Shown in pieces: positions 1 through 7,750 of a stretch of 20,910 nucleotides of DNA. Position 1 is the stretch's first letter. Each line of letters starts with the position of its first letter. The notes below the pieces were generated by a model. The model had not been told where the DNA came from, ran no database searches, and saw only the letters and a program-made list of their open reading frames with translations. A program made the position numbers and the translations under genes. Source of the stretch: JAABYT01 sp041581935 (lineage in GTDB: Bacteria; Pseudomonadota; Gammaproteobacteria; HK1); the NCBI GenBank assembly GCA_041581935.1, contig JBFICP010000026.1:1-20910 (forward strand), read 5' to 3'.

Positions 1-420
1 CTCGTGCTCATGCGCCGTTCGCAGGCCGAGCGCCGCAAGCTCCCGGTGCGCGCCGAGATTCGCGCTCACGCGAGCCACGCTCAGGCGCCGGCCTGGTTCA
101 CCACCGCGCCCATCGGCGCTATCCGCAACGTTCTGGAAAAAACCGGATGGTCGGCGGGCGACGTCGATCTCTTCGAAGTCAACGAGGCGTTCGCCGTCGT
201 CACCATGGCGGCAATGCGGGATCTGGATCTCGATCACGAAAAGGTCAACATCCACGGCGGCGCATGCGCTCTGGGTCACCCGGTCGGTGCCTCGGGTGCC
301 CGCATACTCGTGACCCTGCTGGCAGCGCTCGAGAAGTACGATCTCACGCGCGGCATCGCATCGCTGTGCATTGGCGGAGGCGAGGCAACGGCCATGGCCA
401 TCGAGAGGATCGACCGTTGA
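1..420 (+). CDS. Acetyl-CoA acetyltransferase / thiolase, C-terminal part (5' end outside window)
   Basis: This is the C-terminal domain of a thiolase, which joins or splits acyl-CoA units, for example two acetyl-CoA and acetoacetyl-CoA. The reading frame is open from base 1, so the N-terminal domain with the acyl-accepting cysteine lies outside the window. Three family motifs are visible in order: NEAFA, GHPVGASGAR with the catalytic His, and CIGGGEA with the second catalytic Cys. The stop TGA at 418-420 overlaps the TTG start of the next gene. Its place just ahead of liuBCD suggests it handles the acetoacetyl-CoA/acetyl-CoA arising from leucine breakdown. The exact chain-length preference (acetyl-CoA acetyltransferase versus 3-ketoacyl-CoA thiolase) cannot be told from this fragment. 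Confidence 0.93.
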   Translation, partial: LVLMRRSQAERRKLPVRAEIRAHASHAQAPAWFTTAPIGAIRNVLEKTGWSAGDVDLFEVNEAFAVVTMAAMRDLDLDHEKVNIHGGACALGHPVGASGARILVTLLAALEKYDLTRGIASLCIGGGEATAMAIERIDR

Positions 421-1034
421 ACGAACCCGGCAAGGCACCCATCGATTTTTATTTCGACTTTTCGTCGCCCTACGGCTATTTCGCCAGCTGTCGCATCGAT
501 GCCATCGGCGAGCGCCACGGCCGCGAGGTCATCTGGCGGCCGTATCTGATGGGCGCAGTAATGAAGCTGACCGGATCCAAGCCGCTTGTCGAGCGGGAGA
601 TCATCCGTGACTACGCGCACCGCGACATCTTGCGCTCGGCGCGCCGTCACGGCATCGCATTCAATCCGCCTCCGCCTCCTTTTCCACTTCCGAGTATCGC
701 TCCTTGCCGGGCGTTTTATTGGCTCGCGGATCGCGATCCGCTGCAGGCCAAAGACTTCGCTCACCGTATCTACGCGGCACTGTTCATTGACGGTCGCAAT
801 ATCAGCGAAGTGGACCTGGTCGTCGACATCGCCGCCGAAGCCGGAGCCGACGCACAGGCTGCGCGTGCCGCACTGGGCGACCAGGCGGTCAAGGATCGGC
901 TCCGTCAGGAGACTGACGCAGCCATCGCGCGCGGCGTGTTCGGCTCACCGTTCGTAATCGTCGACGGCGAGCCCTTCTGGGGCAACGACCGTCTCGACGA
1001 CGTGGACCGATGGCTGGAGACCGGGGGGTGGTAG
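417..1034 (+). CDS. DsbA-family 2-hydroxychromene-2-carboxylate isomerase-like protein
   Basis: A 205-residue thioredoxin-fold protein of the DsbA/HCCA isomerase family. Known members are glutathione-dependent isomerases of naphthalene breakdown or kappa-class glutathione transferases. The N-terminus reads FYFDFSSPYGYF, the usual family start, with a Ser where DsbA has its CxxC. The C-terminal part holds GVFGSPFVIVDGEPFWG, also typical. I chose the TTG at 417 because it gives a family-length protein starting just before the conserved strand, is preceded by AGAGGA (404-409) at good spacing, and overlaps the thiolase stop (TTGA), implying translational coupling. Its role between a thiolase and methylcrotonyl-CoA carboxylase is unknown; the family name does not prove naphthalene breakdown. 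A paralogue lies at 19038-19664. Confidence 0.88.
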   Translation: MNEPGKAPIDFYFDFSSPYGYFASCRIDAIGERHGREVIWRPYLMGAVMKLTGSKPLVEREIIRDYAHRDILRSARRHGIAFNPPPPPFPLPSIAPCRAFYWLADRDPLQAKDFAHRIYAALFIDGRNISEVDLVVDIAAEAGADAQAARAALGDQAVKDRLRQETDAAIARGVFGSPFVIVDGEPFWGNDRLDDVDRWLETGGW

Positions 1035-1043
1035 TTTTCCCTT

Positions 1044-1078
1044 GTAGGTTGGACTGAGCGCAGCAAAGTCGAACCTAC
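1044..1078. repeat. REP-like intergenic hairpin element
   Basis: An imperfect inverted repeat between the isomerase and liuB. GTAGGTT (1044-1050) pairs with AACCTAC (1072-1078), one G-G mismatch follows, then GACT (1052-1055) pairs with AGTC (1067-1070) around an 11-base loop. It begins in a CTTGTAGG core also seen at 5567-5574 and, inverted, at 11791-11798. Such short dispersed palindromes are common in proteobacterial intergenic DNA. It could act as a processing or stability hairpin inside the operon transcript. Confidence 0.6.
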
Positions 1079-1098
1079 GGTCCACGACGAGACTGAAG

Positions 1099-2706
1099 AT
1101 GCCGATCCTCGACAGCAACATCGACACCCGCAGCGACGCATATCGCGCCAACGCCGAGGTCATGCAGGGCCTGGTCGCGGACTTACGCGCGAAGGTCGAG
1201 AGGGTCTCGCGCGGCGGCGGCGACGCGGCGCGCGAGCGGCACATCTCCCGCGGAAAGCTGCCGGTGCGCGACCGCATCCGTCTGCTGCTCGATGGCGGCG
1301 CCCCTTTTCTCGAGCTCTCACAGCTCGCCGCCTGGGCAATGTACGACGATGCGGTGCCGGCGGCGGGCATCGTCACCGGCATCGGGCGGGTCGCCGGTCG
1401 CGAATGTGTCGTCATCGCCAACGACGCGACGGTCAAGGGCGGAACGTACTATCCGATCACGGTGAAGAAGCACCTGCGCGCCCAGGCAGTCGCCGAGGAG
1501 AATCGCCTGCCGTGCATCTATCTCGTCGATTCCGGCGGCGCCAACCTGCCCAATCAGGACGAGGTGTTTCCGGATCGCGACCACTTCGGACGTATCTTCT
1601 ATAACCAGGCCAACATGTCGGCGAAGGGCATCGCCCAGATCGCGGTGGTCATGGGCTCGTGCACCGCCGGCGGCGCCTACGTGCCGGCGATGTCCGACGA
1701 GAGCATCATCGTGCGCGGCGAGGGCACGATTTTTCTCGGCGGCCCGCCGTTGGTGAAGGCCGCGACGGGCGAGGTCGTCACCGCGGAGGAGCTCGGCGGT
1801 GCCGACGTGCACGCACGCATATCCGGCGTCACCGATCACATGGCCGCCGACGACGCGCAAGCGCTTGGCATCGCGCGCCGCGCCGTTCGCCATCTCGGCA
1901 GCCGCAAGGCGCCAACGTTCACACCGTTCGAACCCGAAACACCGGTTCATGACCCGGCAGAGCTCTACGGAATCGTCCCCGACGACGTACGCGTGCCCTA
2001 CGACGTGCGCGAGGTGATCGCCCGGGTCGTCGACGCCTCGGACTTCGACGAGTTCAAGCAGCTCTACGGCGCAACGCTGGTGTGCGGGTTCGCCCGCATT
2101 CACGGTTACCCGGTGGGCATCGTCGCCAACAACGGCATCCTGTTCTCCGAATCGGCCTTGAAGGGCGCGCACTTCATCCAGCTTTGCAGTCAGCGCGGAA
2201 TCCCGCTCGTGTTTCTTCAGAACATATCCGGCTTCATGATCGGCAAAAAGTACGAAGCCGGCGGAATTGCCAAGGACGGCGCCAAGATGGTCACCGCCGT
2301 ATCCTGCGCGCGGGTGCCGAAATTCACCGTGATCATCGGCGGCAGCTTCGGCGCCGGTAACTACGGCATGTGCGGACGCGCCTTCGGTCCGCGATTCGTA
2401 TGGATGTGGCCGAATGCACGCATCTCGGTGATGGGCGGCGAGCAGGCAGCCAACGTGCTCGCGCAGGTGCGGACCGACAACCTGGCGCGCAAGGGCGAAG
2501 CCTGGAGCGCCGAGCAGCAGGAAGCGTTCAAGCACCCGATCCGCGCGCAGTACGAGCATCAGGGACATCCGTACTACGCCACCGCGCGACTCTGGGACGA
2601 CGGCATCATCGACCCGTGCGATACCCGCAACGTGCTGGGCCTGTGCATCTCGGCGTCGTTGAACGCGCCGGTGGAGAAGACACAATTCGGCGTATTCAGA
2701 ATGTAG
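1099..2706 (+). CDS. liuB: Methylcrotonyl-CoA carboxylase, carboxyltransferase (beta) subunit
   Basis: The beta subunit of the biotin enzyme that carboxylates 3-methylcrotonyl-CoA to 3-methylglutaconyl-CoA in cytosolic leucine/isovalerate breakdown. At 535 residues it has the normal length for this family. It carries the two crotonase-like carboxyltransferase domains (about residues 30-285 and 290-530). Visible motifs include KGGTYYPITVKKHLRAQ, LVDSGGANLPNQDEVFPDR, MGSCTAGGAYVPAMSDE and, in the C-half, LQNISGFMIGKKYEAGGIAKDGAK and GSFGAGNYGMCGRA; the end TQFGVFRM is typical of MCC beta chains. This separates it from propionyl-CoA carboxylase beta. The next gene starts 9 bases after its stop, and the alpha subunit follows, so these form one operon. 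The ribosome site is weak (GAGACTGAAG). Confidence 0.97.
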   Translation: MPILDSNIDTRSDAYRANAEVMQGLVADLRAKVERVSRGGGDAARERHISRGKLPVRDRIRLLLDGGAPFLELSQLAAWAMYDDAVPAAGIVTGIGRVAGRECVVIANDATVKGGTYYPITVKKHLRAQAVAEENRLPCIYLVDSGGANLPNQDEVFPDRDHFGRIFYNQANMSAKGIAQIAVVMGSCTAGGAYVPAMSDESIIVRGEGTIFLGGPPLVKAATGEVVTAEELGGADVHARISGVTDHMAADDAQALGIARRAVRHLGSRKAPTFTPFEPETPVHDPAELYGIVPDDVRVPYDVREVIARVVDASDFDEFKQLYGATLVCGFARIHGYPVGIVANNGILFSESALKGAHFIQLCSQRGIPLVFLQNISGFMIGKKYEAGGIAKDGAKMVTAVSCARVPKFTVIIGGSFGAGNYGMCGRAFGPRFVWMWPNARISVMGGEQAANVLAQVRTDNLARKGEAWSAEQQEAFKHPIRAQYEHQGHPYYATARLWDDGIIDPCDTRNVLGLCISASLNAPVEKTQFGVFRM

Positions 2707-2715
2707 AGAATCGAC

Positions 2716-3507
2716 ATGAACACCGATCCCATCGTCACCGAGATCGACACACGCGGCGTTGCGTCGCTCGTCCTCGACCGCCCCGAGGTCCACAACGCGT
2801 TCGACGAGGTGCTCATTGCTCGGCTCAGCGCGGCGCTCGAGTCGCTGTCGGCGAACAACGCCGTGCGCGTGCTCAAGGTGCTCGGGCGTGGCAAAAGCTT
2901 TTCCGCCGGTGCCGATCTGAACTGGATGCGGCGCATGGCGGATTTCTCGGAGCAGCAGAACCTCGAGGACGCCGAGCGGGTCGCACGCATGTTCCACGCC
3001 CTGGCGTGCTTTCCTCGCCCGACCATCGCGGTCGTTCACGGCAATGCGTTCGGCGGCGGCGTCGGATTGATCGCCTGCTGCGACGTCGCGGTGGCGAGCG
3101 ATACGGCACGCTTCTCGCTATCCGAGGTCAAGCTTGGACTCATCCCCGCCACCATCAGCCCGTTCGTGATCGAAGCCATCGGCGCGCGCCAGGCACGCCG
3201 GCTGTTTCAGACCGCGGAGCGCTTCGATGCGATCGCCGCGGAGCGCTTCGGCCTGATTCACGAGGTGTGCCCCGGCGATCGGCTCGAAGACACCGTCGAG
3301 GCTTTCGTCTCGCAGCTTTTGCAAAACGGCCCGGATGCCATGGCGGCTTCGAAATCGCTGGTCTCGGCGGTCGCCCACCGACCCATCGACGCCGAGGTGC
3401 TCGCCGATGTCGCGCGGCGCATCGCGCGCCAACGGGCTTCGAAGGAGGGCCGCGAGGGCGTCGCCGCGTTCCTCGAAAAGCGACCACCCGCGTGGATCCG
3501 TGATTGA
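2716..3507 (+). CDS. liuC: Methylglutaconyl-CoA hydratase (enoyl-CoA hydratase family)
   Basis: A 263-residue crotonase-fold enzyme expected to hydrate 3-methylglutaconyl-CoA to HMG-CoA, the step between MCC and HMG-CoA lyase. The oxyanion-hole segment is FSAGADLNWMRRMADFS (from about residue 62), and the NWMRRMADF continuation is characteristic of LiuC. GGGVGLIACCD (from about residue 113) has Gly where classical hydratases have the first catalytic Glu. The second Glu is kept in SEVKLGL (about residue 137). It is sandwiched between the two MCC subunits, with its stop overlapping the TTG start of liuD, so translation of the two is probably coupled. The function call rests on both motif and context and is strong. 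Confidence 0.95.
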   Translation: MNTDPIVTEIDTRGVASLVLDRPEVHNAFDEVLIARLSAALESLSANNAVRVLKVLGRGKSFSAGADLNWMRRMADFSEQQNLEDAERVARMFHALACFPRPTIAVVHGNAFGGGVGLIACCDVAVASDTARFSLSEVKLGLIPATISPFVIEAIGARQARRLFQTAERFDAIAAERFGLIHEVCPGDRLEDTVEAFVSQLLQNGPDAMAASKSLVSAVAHRPIDAEVLADVARRIARQRASKEGREGVAAFLEKRPPAWIRD

Positions 3508-5522
3508 GCATCGCGTTGCGTAAAATTCTGATCGCCAATCGCGGCGAGATCGCCTGTCGCATCATGCGCACGGCCCGGCGTCTCGGTATTCGCTGCGTTG
3601 CCGTCTACTCGGATGCGGACCGCGATGCCCTGCACGTGGAGCTCGCCGACGAGGCGTTGCGCATCGGGCCGGCTGCGGCCGCCGAAAGTTACTTGAGCGC
3701 GCCGGCCATTCTCGATGCCTGCCGCTCGAGCGGCGCCGATGCCGTGCACCCCGGCTACGGCTTTCTCGCCGAGCAGGCGGCGTTCGCCGAAGCCTGCGCG
3801 CAGGCGGGGATCACCTTCATCGGTCCGCCCGCCGCCGCCATGCGCGTCATGGGAGCCAAGGACGCAGCGCTCGATCTCGCCGCCGGCGCCGGTGTGCCGG
3901 TCCTGCCGGGCTACCGCGGCGCCGACCAGTCCGATGCGGCGCTCGCGCGCGCGGCCGACGATGTCGGCTATCCGCTGCTCATCAAGCCGGTGGCCGGTGG
4001 CGGGGGAAAGGGCATGCGGGTGGCCCGATCGGCTTCCGATTTGCAAAAAGGCCTCGTGTCGTCGCGGCGCGAAGCGCGCTCGTCATTCGGCGACGATCGT
4101 CTGCTTCTGGAGCGCTTCCTTGCGAGCCCGAGACACGTCGAGGTCCAGGTCTTCGCCGACGGGCACGGCAATGCCGTGCACCTGCTCGATCGCGACTGCT
4201 CGATTCAGCGTCGCCATCAGAAGATCGTCGAAGAGGCGCCGGCTCCGGGATTGACGAAGGCGCTGAGGGAGAAAATGGCACGCGCGGCGCTCGCGCTGAC
4301 ACGCGCCATCGAGTACCGGGGGGCCGGCACCGTGGAGTTTCTCGTCGACGGCTCGACAAAGGGCGGATTTTTCTTCATGGAGATGAACACGCGTCTGCAG
4401 GTTGAGCATCCGGTCACCGAAATGGTTCTCGGCTTGGATCTCGTCGAATGGCAGATCCGCGTCGCCGGTGGTGAACCATTGCCCGCCGACCAGAAGCGCA
4501 TCGTTGCATCGGGCCACGCCATCGAGACGCGAATCTACGCCGAAGATCCGGATCGGGACTTTCTACCCGCAGCCGGCAAGCTGCTGCGTTTCGCCATGCC
4601 TACCATCGACGCGCGGCTTCGCATTGACACCGGGGTGCGCGAAGGCGACGCGGTGGGAATTCACTACGATCCAATGATCGCCAAGCTGATCGTGCACGGC
4701 GAAGACCGAGAGGACGCCGTGCAACGTCTGAACCGTGCACTGGATGATTGCCGCATAGCCGGGCTGCCGACTAATCTCTCGCTCCTGAAACGGATCGCAT
4801 CGAGCCGCGAATTCGCGAAAACGAAAATTGATACGACATTCGTCGGGAGCATGGACATTGCGCCGCCCGAGGACAACCCGCTCGGTCTGGCGGTTGCCTG
4901 TTTGTTCGTGTTGCTCGATCGGTCGATTGCCAGCCGGCGCGCGGGAAGCGACACGCAAGATCCCCATTCGCCGTGGCACATGCTCCCCGGCTGGCGACTG
5001 AACGCTCACGGTGAAGACGTCATCGTGCTTCACCAGGGCGCGGTCACTCACCGGGTTCCGGTTTGCTACCAGGCCAACGGGTTTTCTTTAACGCTCCCCT
5101 CCCGTGAGGTCGTCGTACAAGGCCGACTCCTCGATGATGGACGACTGCTCGCATCGATCGGAGACCGGCAGATTCACGCCGATGTCGTACGCGACGGCGA
5201 ACATCTCGACGTGTTCTTTTCCGGTCGGCACCTGCGCATGACGTGCGAGGATCGCGACCAGCCCGGGAGCCGGTTGGAGAGCGTCTCGGGACTTCTCGTG
5301 GCGCCGATGCCCGGACGCGTCATCTCCGTTCTAACGGACCGCGATCGCCAGGTGGCGAAGGGACAGGCGTTGATGGTCATCGAAGCCATGAAGATGGAAC
5401 ACACAATCAGCGCTCCCTACGATGGTACCGTCACCTCGGTCGCGTTCGCCGAAGGCGAGCTCGTCGATGAGGGCGAGGAGCTGCTCATCATCGCCGCTTG
5501 CGATGCGACCGGAGGTTCGTGA
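3504..5522 (+). CDS. liuD: Methylcrotonyl-CoA carboxylase, biotin carboxylase/BCCP (alpha) subunit
   Basis: The alpha subunit of 3-methylcrotonyl-CoA carboxylase, 672 residues. It has an N-terminal biotin carboxylase domain (KILIANRGEIACRI at the start), an ATP-grasp loop KPVAGGGGKGMRVA, and FMEMNTRLQVEHPVTE at the active site. A spacer region with the BT-type domain follows. The C-terminal biotinyl domain has EAMKMEH, in which Lys630 is the expected biotinylation site. The start is TTG at 3504, overlapping the liuC stop as TTGA; a second in-frame TTG at 3516 would remove only four residues. The order liuB-liuC-liuD is the classical liu arrangement. HMG-CoA lyase, often the next gene, is instead at 14282. 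Confidence 0.96.
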   Translation: MSIALRKILIANRGEIACRIMRTARRLGIRCVAVYSDADRDALHVELADEALRIGPAAAAESYLSAPAILDACRSSGADAVHPGYGFLAEQAAFAEACAQAGITFIGPPAAAMRVMGAKDAALDLAAGAGVPVLPGYRGADQSDAALARAADDVGYPLLIKPVAGGGGKGMRVARSASDLQKGLVSSRREARSSFGDDRLLLERFLASPRHVEVQVFADGHGNAVHLLDRDCSIQRRHQKIVEEAPAPGLTKALREKMARAALALTRAIEYRGAGTVEFLVDGSTKGGFFFMEMNTRLQVEHPVTEMVLGLDLVEWQIRVAGGEPLPADQKRIVASGHAIETRIYAEDPDRDFLPAAGKLLRFAMPTIDARLRIDTGVREGDAVGIHYDPMIAKLIVHGEDREDAVQRLNRALDDCRIAGLPTNLSLLKRIASSREFAKTKIDTTFVGSMDIAPPEDNPLGLAVACLFVLLDRSIASRRAGSDTQDPHSPWHMLPGWRLNAHGEDVIVLHQGAVTHRVPVCYQANGFSLTLPSREVVVQGRLLDDGRLLASIGDRQIHADVVRDGEHLDVFFSGRHLRMTCEDRDQPGSRLESVSGLLVAPMPGRVISVLTDRDRQVAKGQALMVIEAMKMEHTISAPYDGTVTSVAFAEGELVDEGEELLIIAACDATGGS

Positions 5523-5565
5523 TAGATTGCGGCAATGAGAGGCTTGCGCTGCGCATTACCGATTT

Positions 5566-5625
5566 CCTTGTAGGAGCAAGCTCATCCGCGAATGGTGCCT
5601 GACCGGCGAGCACGCCCGACCCTAC
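5566..5625. repeat. Degenerate REP-like element
   Basis: Between liuD and the exported protein gene lies CCTTGTAGGAGCAAGCTC (from 5566), followed by TCCGCGAA. GTAGG at 5570-5574 has its complement CCTAC at 5621-5625, so the whole stretch can fold back with an imperfect stem. It matches, in degenerate form, the inverted copy at 11773-11799. The 5523-5654 interval contains no gene I can support. Confidence 0.5.
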
Positions 5626-5654
5626 ACGAGATCAGGTTCAGGGGAGTTGAGTCA

Positions 5655-6197
5655 ATGAAAAACGTGGTGCTTCCTATCCTCGTCATCGCAGTGACGGCTT
5701 TTTTCACATCGATTGCCATCGGCAGCTCCGAGACCAACTGGAAAAAGTTCGAGCTCGAATCTCAAGGTTTGACCGTTCTCATGCCCGGCACTCCGATTAA
5801 GAAGGTGCTCCACGAAAAATCATTCATCGGTGATATCACAACCGACGAGTATTATGTCAACGACGGTCGCGATTCCTATTCGGTGGAGCTTACGGATTTG
5901 CCGGGCTTCGCCGTGGCGTTCTCCGGCAGCGACGTGATCTTCGATCATGCCAAGGGGGCATTGCTCAAATCGACGCTGAGTAAATTGATTTCATTTTCCG
6001 ACGTCACACTGAACGGTGTGAAAGGAAAACAACTTGTCTACGACACCCCGACCAAGCCGGATCATCCGGAGATGCAGGGCGAGGCGCGCCTTTTTCTCCG
6101 CGGCGACCGATTGTACATCGCCGACGCGGTCGTGGAGATGAGCGGAGGAAAGGAAAAGCTCAGTCGCTTCTTCTCGAGCCTCGATATCGGGAAGTAG
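5655..6197 (+). CDS. Exported hypothetical protein
   Basis: A 180-residue protein I do not recognise. The ATG at 5655 is chosen because AGGGGAG lies just upstream (from 5640) and because it places a clear signal peptide at the N-terminus: a Lys at residue 2, a hydrophobic run from about residue 4 to 22, then AIGSS, with cleavage likely near residue 23. There is no lipobox Cys. The mature part has alternating beta-type segments (LTVLMPGTPIKK, DEYYVNDGRDSYSVEL, GKQLVYDTP, GEARLFLRGDRLYIADAV) and ends SRFFSSLDIGK. This pattern resembles small secreted proteins with a PsbP/Mog1-like fold, but that is only an impression. The DNA is more AT-rich than the genes on its left. It stands alone, converging on the DUF899 gene 23 bases away. 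Confidence 0.8.
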   Translation: MKNVVLPILVIAVTAFFTSIAIGSSETNWKKFELESQGLTVLMPGTPIKKVLHEKSFIGDITTDEYYVNDGRDSYSVELTDLPGFAVAFSGSDVIFDHAKGALLKSTLSKLISFSDVTLNGVKGKQLVYDTPTKPDHPEMQGEARLFLRGDRLYIADAVVEMSGGKEKLSRFFSSLDIGK

Positions 6198-6220
6198 AAA
6201 CGGTCCGGTTCCCGCCCCGG

Positions 6221-6928
6221 CTAATCGTCGTACTCGTCGTGGAGACGAAGCCACTCCATGGTGTAAGAGAGCCCGCCCTCATCGCGTCCCTTTGGGACGA
6301 GATCGAGATAATGGTATGCGGTGATGAACATATCGAGACCGCGCTGGTATGACGAGTAGGTATGAAAAACCTCGCCGTTCTCGTCCTTGTAGAAAACGCT
6401 GACCCCGGGCGCCTCCGTGCTGGGAAAGCCTTGTCGAGCGTAATTGTAATACACGTCGCCTTTTTCGAGCTCCTCCTCTGTAAAGGAGACCTGATAATCG
6501 CGGTTGAAGTCGTTCCCCAGCGAGGACACCCACTTGAAAGACCATCCCATGCGTTTCTTGAAAGCCTCGAGGATTTCCAACGGGGCTCTCGAGACGGCGA
6601 CCATCGTCACGTCGCGCTGCCGGAGATGCGGGATGGCCGGATTGAAGTGGTCCGCCAGAAAAGAGCAGCTCTTGCAACCCTCGGTCCAGTCGGGGCCGTA
6701 CATGAAATGATAAACGAGCAGCTGACTCCTTCCGTCGAACAGATCGGCTAGCGTCTCCTTGCCGCCCGGCCCGTCGAAAACGTACTCCTTATCGACTCTT
6801 TCCCAGGGCAGCTTGCGCCGCTCTTTGCTGATGGCGTCGCGCATGCGGGTGAATTCTTTCTCCTTGGCCAGCAGCGCTTTGCGGGCCTCGATCCATCGTT
6901 CGTTCGATACGACGTCGTGATCAGCCAT
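6221..6928 (-). CDS. DUF899 family thioredoxin-like protein
   Basis: A 235-residue protein of the DUF899 family, predicted to have a thioredoxin/peroxiredoxin-like fold. The N-terminal VSNERWIEARKALLAKEKEFTR and LPWERVDKEYVFDG segments are typical. LVYHFMYGPDWTEGCKSCSF gives the characteristic Cys85-x-x-Cys88 pair, and FKWVSSLGNDFNRDY and VFYKDENGEVFHTYSSYQRG follow as in other members. The biochemical role of the family is not established; a redox or peroxide-related function is inferred from the fold and CxxC. The start ATG at 6928 has a strong ribosome site (GGAGGTGAG). It is divergent from the ArsR-type regulator and shares its control region, suggesting regulation by it. Confidence 0.93.
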   Translation of the reverse strand: MADHDVVSNERWIEARKALLAKEKEFTRMRDAISKERRKLPWERVDKEYVFDGPGGKETLADLFDGRSQLLVYHFMYGPDWTEGCKSCSFLADHFNPAIPHLRQRDVTMVAVSRAPLEILEAFKKRMGWSFKWVSSLGNDFNRDYQVSFTEEELEKGDVYYNYARQGFPSTEAPGVSVFYKDENGEVFHTYSSYQRGLDMFITAYHYLDLVPKGRDEGGLSYTMEWLRLHDEYDD

Positions 6929-6973
6929 GACTCACCTCCAGGTGCAGGCAAGCGCCGGCACGCATTCGGCCGC

Positions 6974-7030
6974 TTGCGTGTGTTATTTTAGTGACTGCTA
7001 TAATATAATCCCTGTCTCGACCGGGAGCAA
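6974..7030. promoter_or_regulatory. Overlapping divergent promoters with candidate ArsR-type operator
   Basis: On the + strand TTGCGT (6974-6979) precedes TATAAT (6999-7004) by 19 bases, pointing to the regulator gene. On the - strand TTGCTC (7030-7025) precedes TATATT (7007-7002) by 17 bases, pointing to the DUF899 gene. The imperfect inverted repeat TATTTTAG-tgactg-CTATAATA (6984-7005) covers both -10 boxes. An ArsR-family dimer bound there would block both promoters. The base patterns are seen directly; the binding is inferred. Confidence 0.55.
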
Positions 7031-7034
7031 GCGC

Positions 7035-7337
7035 GTGGATGTCTATCATGCCATTGCCGATGCGAATCGCCGCAGGCTGCTGGAGCTGCTGCACCAGCAC
7101 GAGCATTCCGTCCAGCAGCTCATGCCGCATTTCGACGTCACCGTCGGCGCGGTGTCCCAGCACTTGAAAATCCTGCTCGAAAACAAGCTGGTCTCGCGGC
7201 GCAAGCGCGGACGATTCCGGTTTTACCGCGCGACACCAGCGGCGCTCAAGGAAGTCTACGAGTGGACCGAGCAGTACCGTCGATTTTGGGGCTCGCGCCT
7301 CGACCGCCTCGGCGAGTATCTGGACGATTCCGAATGA
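7035..7337 (+). CDS. ArsR-type winged-helix transcriptional regulator
   Basis: A 100-residue winged-helix regulator of the ArsR/HTH_20 type. The helix-turn-helix is QLMPHFDVTVGAVSQHLKIL, followed by the wing KLVSRRKRGRFRFYRAT. I chose GTG at 7035 over the upstream ATG at 6927. GTG has GGGAG (7023-7027) at good spacing and gives a normal family length beginning VYHAIADANRRRLLELL, whereas the longer form would run through the promoter. There is no Cys in the chosen protein, so classical thiolate metal sensing is unlikely. Its TGA overlaps the ATG of the SRPBCC gene (ATGA), a common pairing for this regulator type. It probably represses itself, its SRPBCC partner and possibly the divergent DUF899 gene. 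Confidence 0.88.
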   Translation: MDVYHAIADANRRRLLELLHQHEHSVQQLMPHFDVTVGAVSQHLKILLENKLVSRRKRGRFRFYRATPAALKEVYEWTEQYRRFWGSRLDRLGEYLDDSE

Positions 7338-7750
7338 AATTCGAGATCGTCTTCGAGAGAACCTATCCGCACGCGATTGGAAAAGTTTGGGCAGCGCTCA
7401 CCGATCGAGTTGCGCTTGCAACCTGGCTCATGGACACCGACTTTGTTCCCGAGGTCGGTCGCGCGTTTCGCATGTCGTGCGACGACGGCGAGGGCGGCAC
7501 GGATGTTTACGCATGCCGGGTGCTCGAGCTCGAGCCGCAAAGCCTCATGGTCTGGTCGTGGGTGCTGGAAGGCAGGCAAAGCGAAGGCGAGACCATCGTC
7601 GAGTTTCGTCTCGAGGAAATTCCGCACGGCACGCGACTGATCGTGAAGCACAGCGGAGATCGCGACCCCGGTATCGTCGAGCAATTCCAGTCCGGATGGC
7701 CGGTGAAGCTCGACCAGCTCGCGGATGCGCTGCAGACGTCCCGCCGCTAA
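7334..7750 (+). CDS. SRPBCC / AHSA1-like (START-fold) protein
   Basis: A 138-residue protein of the SRPBCC superfamily, AHSA1-like branch, with a helix-grip fold that binds hydrophobic ligands. The family pattern is visible: FERTYPHAIGKVWAALTDR, LATWLMDTDF, a central CRVLELEPQSLMVWSW strand pair, ETIVEFRLEEIPHGTRLIVKHSG, and a C-terminal helix with GWPVKLDQLADAL. It is translated with the upstream regulator (ATGA overlap). No enzymatic activity can be assigned; such ArsR-linked members are often called activators of Hsp90 ATPase homologue-like, a name not to be taken literally. Its TAA interlocks with the TAG of the convergent MoaD-like gene. Confidence 0.9.
   Translation: MKFEIVFERTYPHAIGKVWAALTDRVALATWLMDTDFVPEVGRAFRMSCDDGEGGTDVYACRVLELEPQSLMVWSWVLEGRQSEGETIVEFRLEEIPHGTRLIVKHSGDRDPGIVEQFQSGWPVKLDQLADALQTSRR

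Noticed and set aside
1318..3039. Long minus-strand open frame opposite liuB/liuC
   Set aside because: It is rich in Arg, His and Ala with no motif, and is a shadow of the plus-strand genes caused by high GC at third positions.
6927..7034. N-terminal extension of the ArsR-type regulator from the ATG at 6927
   Set aside because: It would cover the divergent promoters, has no homology-like pattern, and the GTG at 7035 has a good ribosome site and gives the normal family length.
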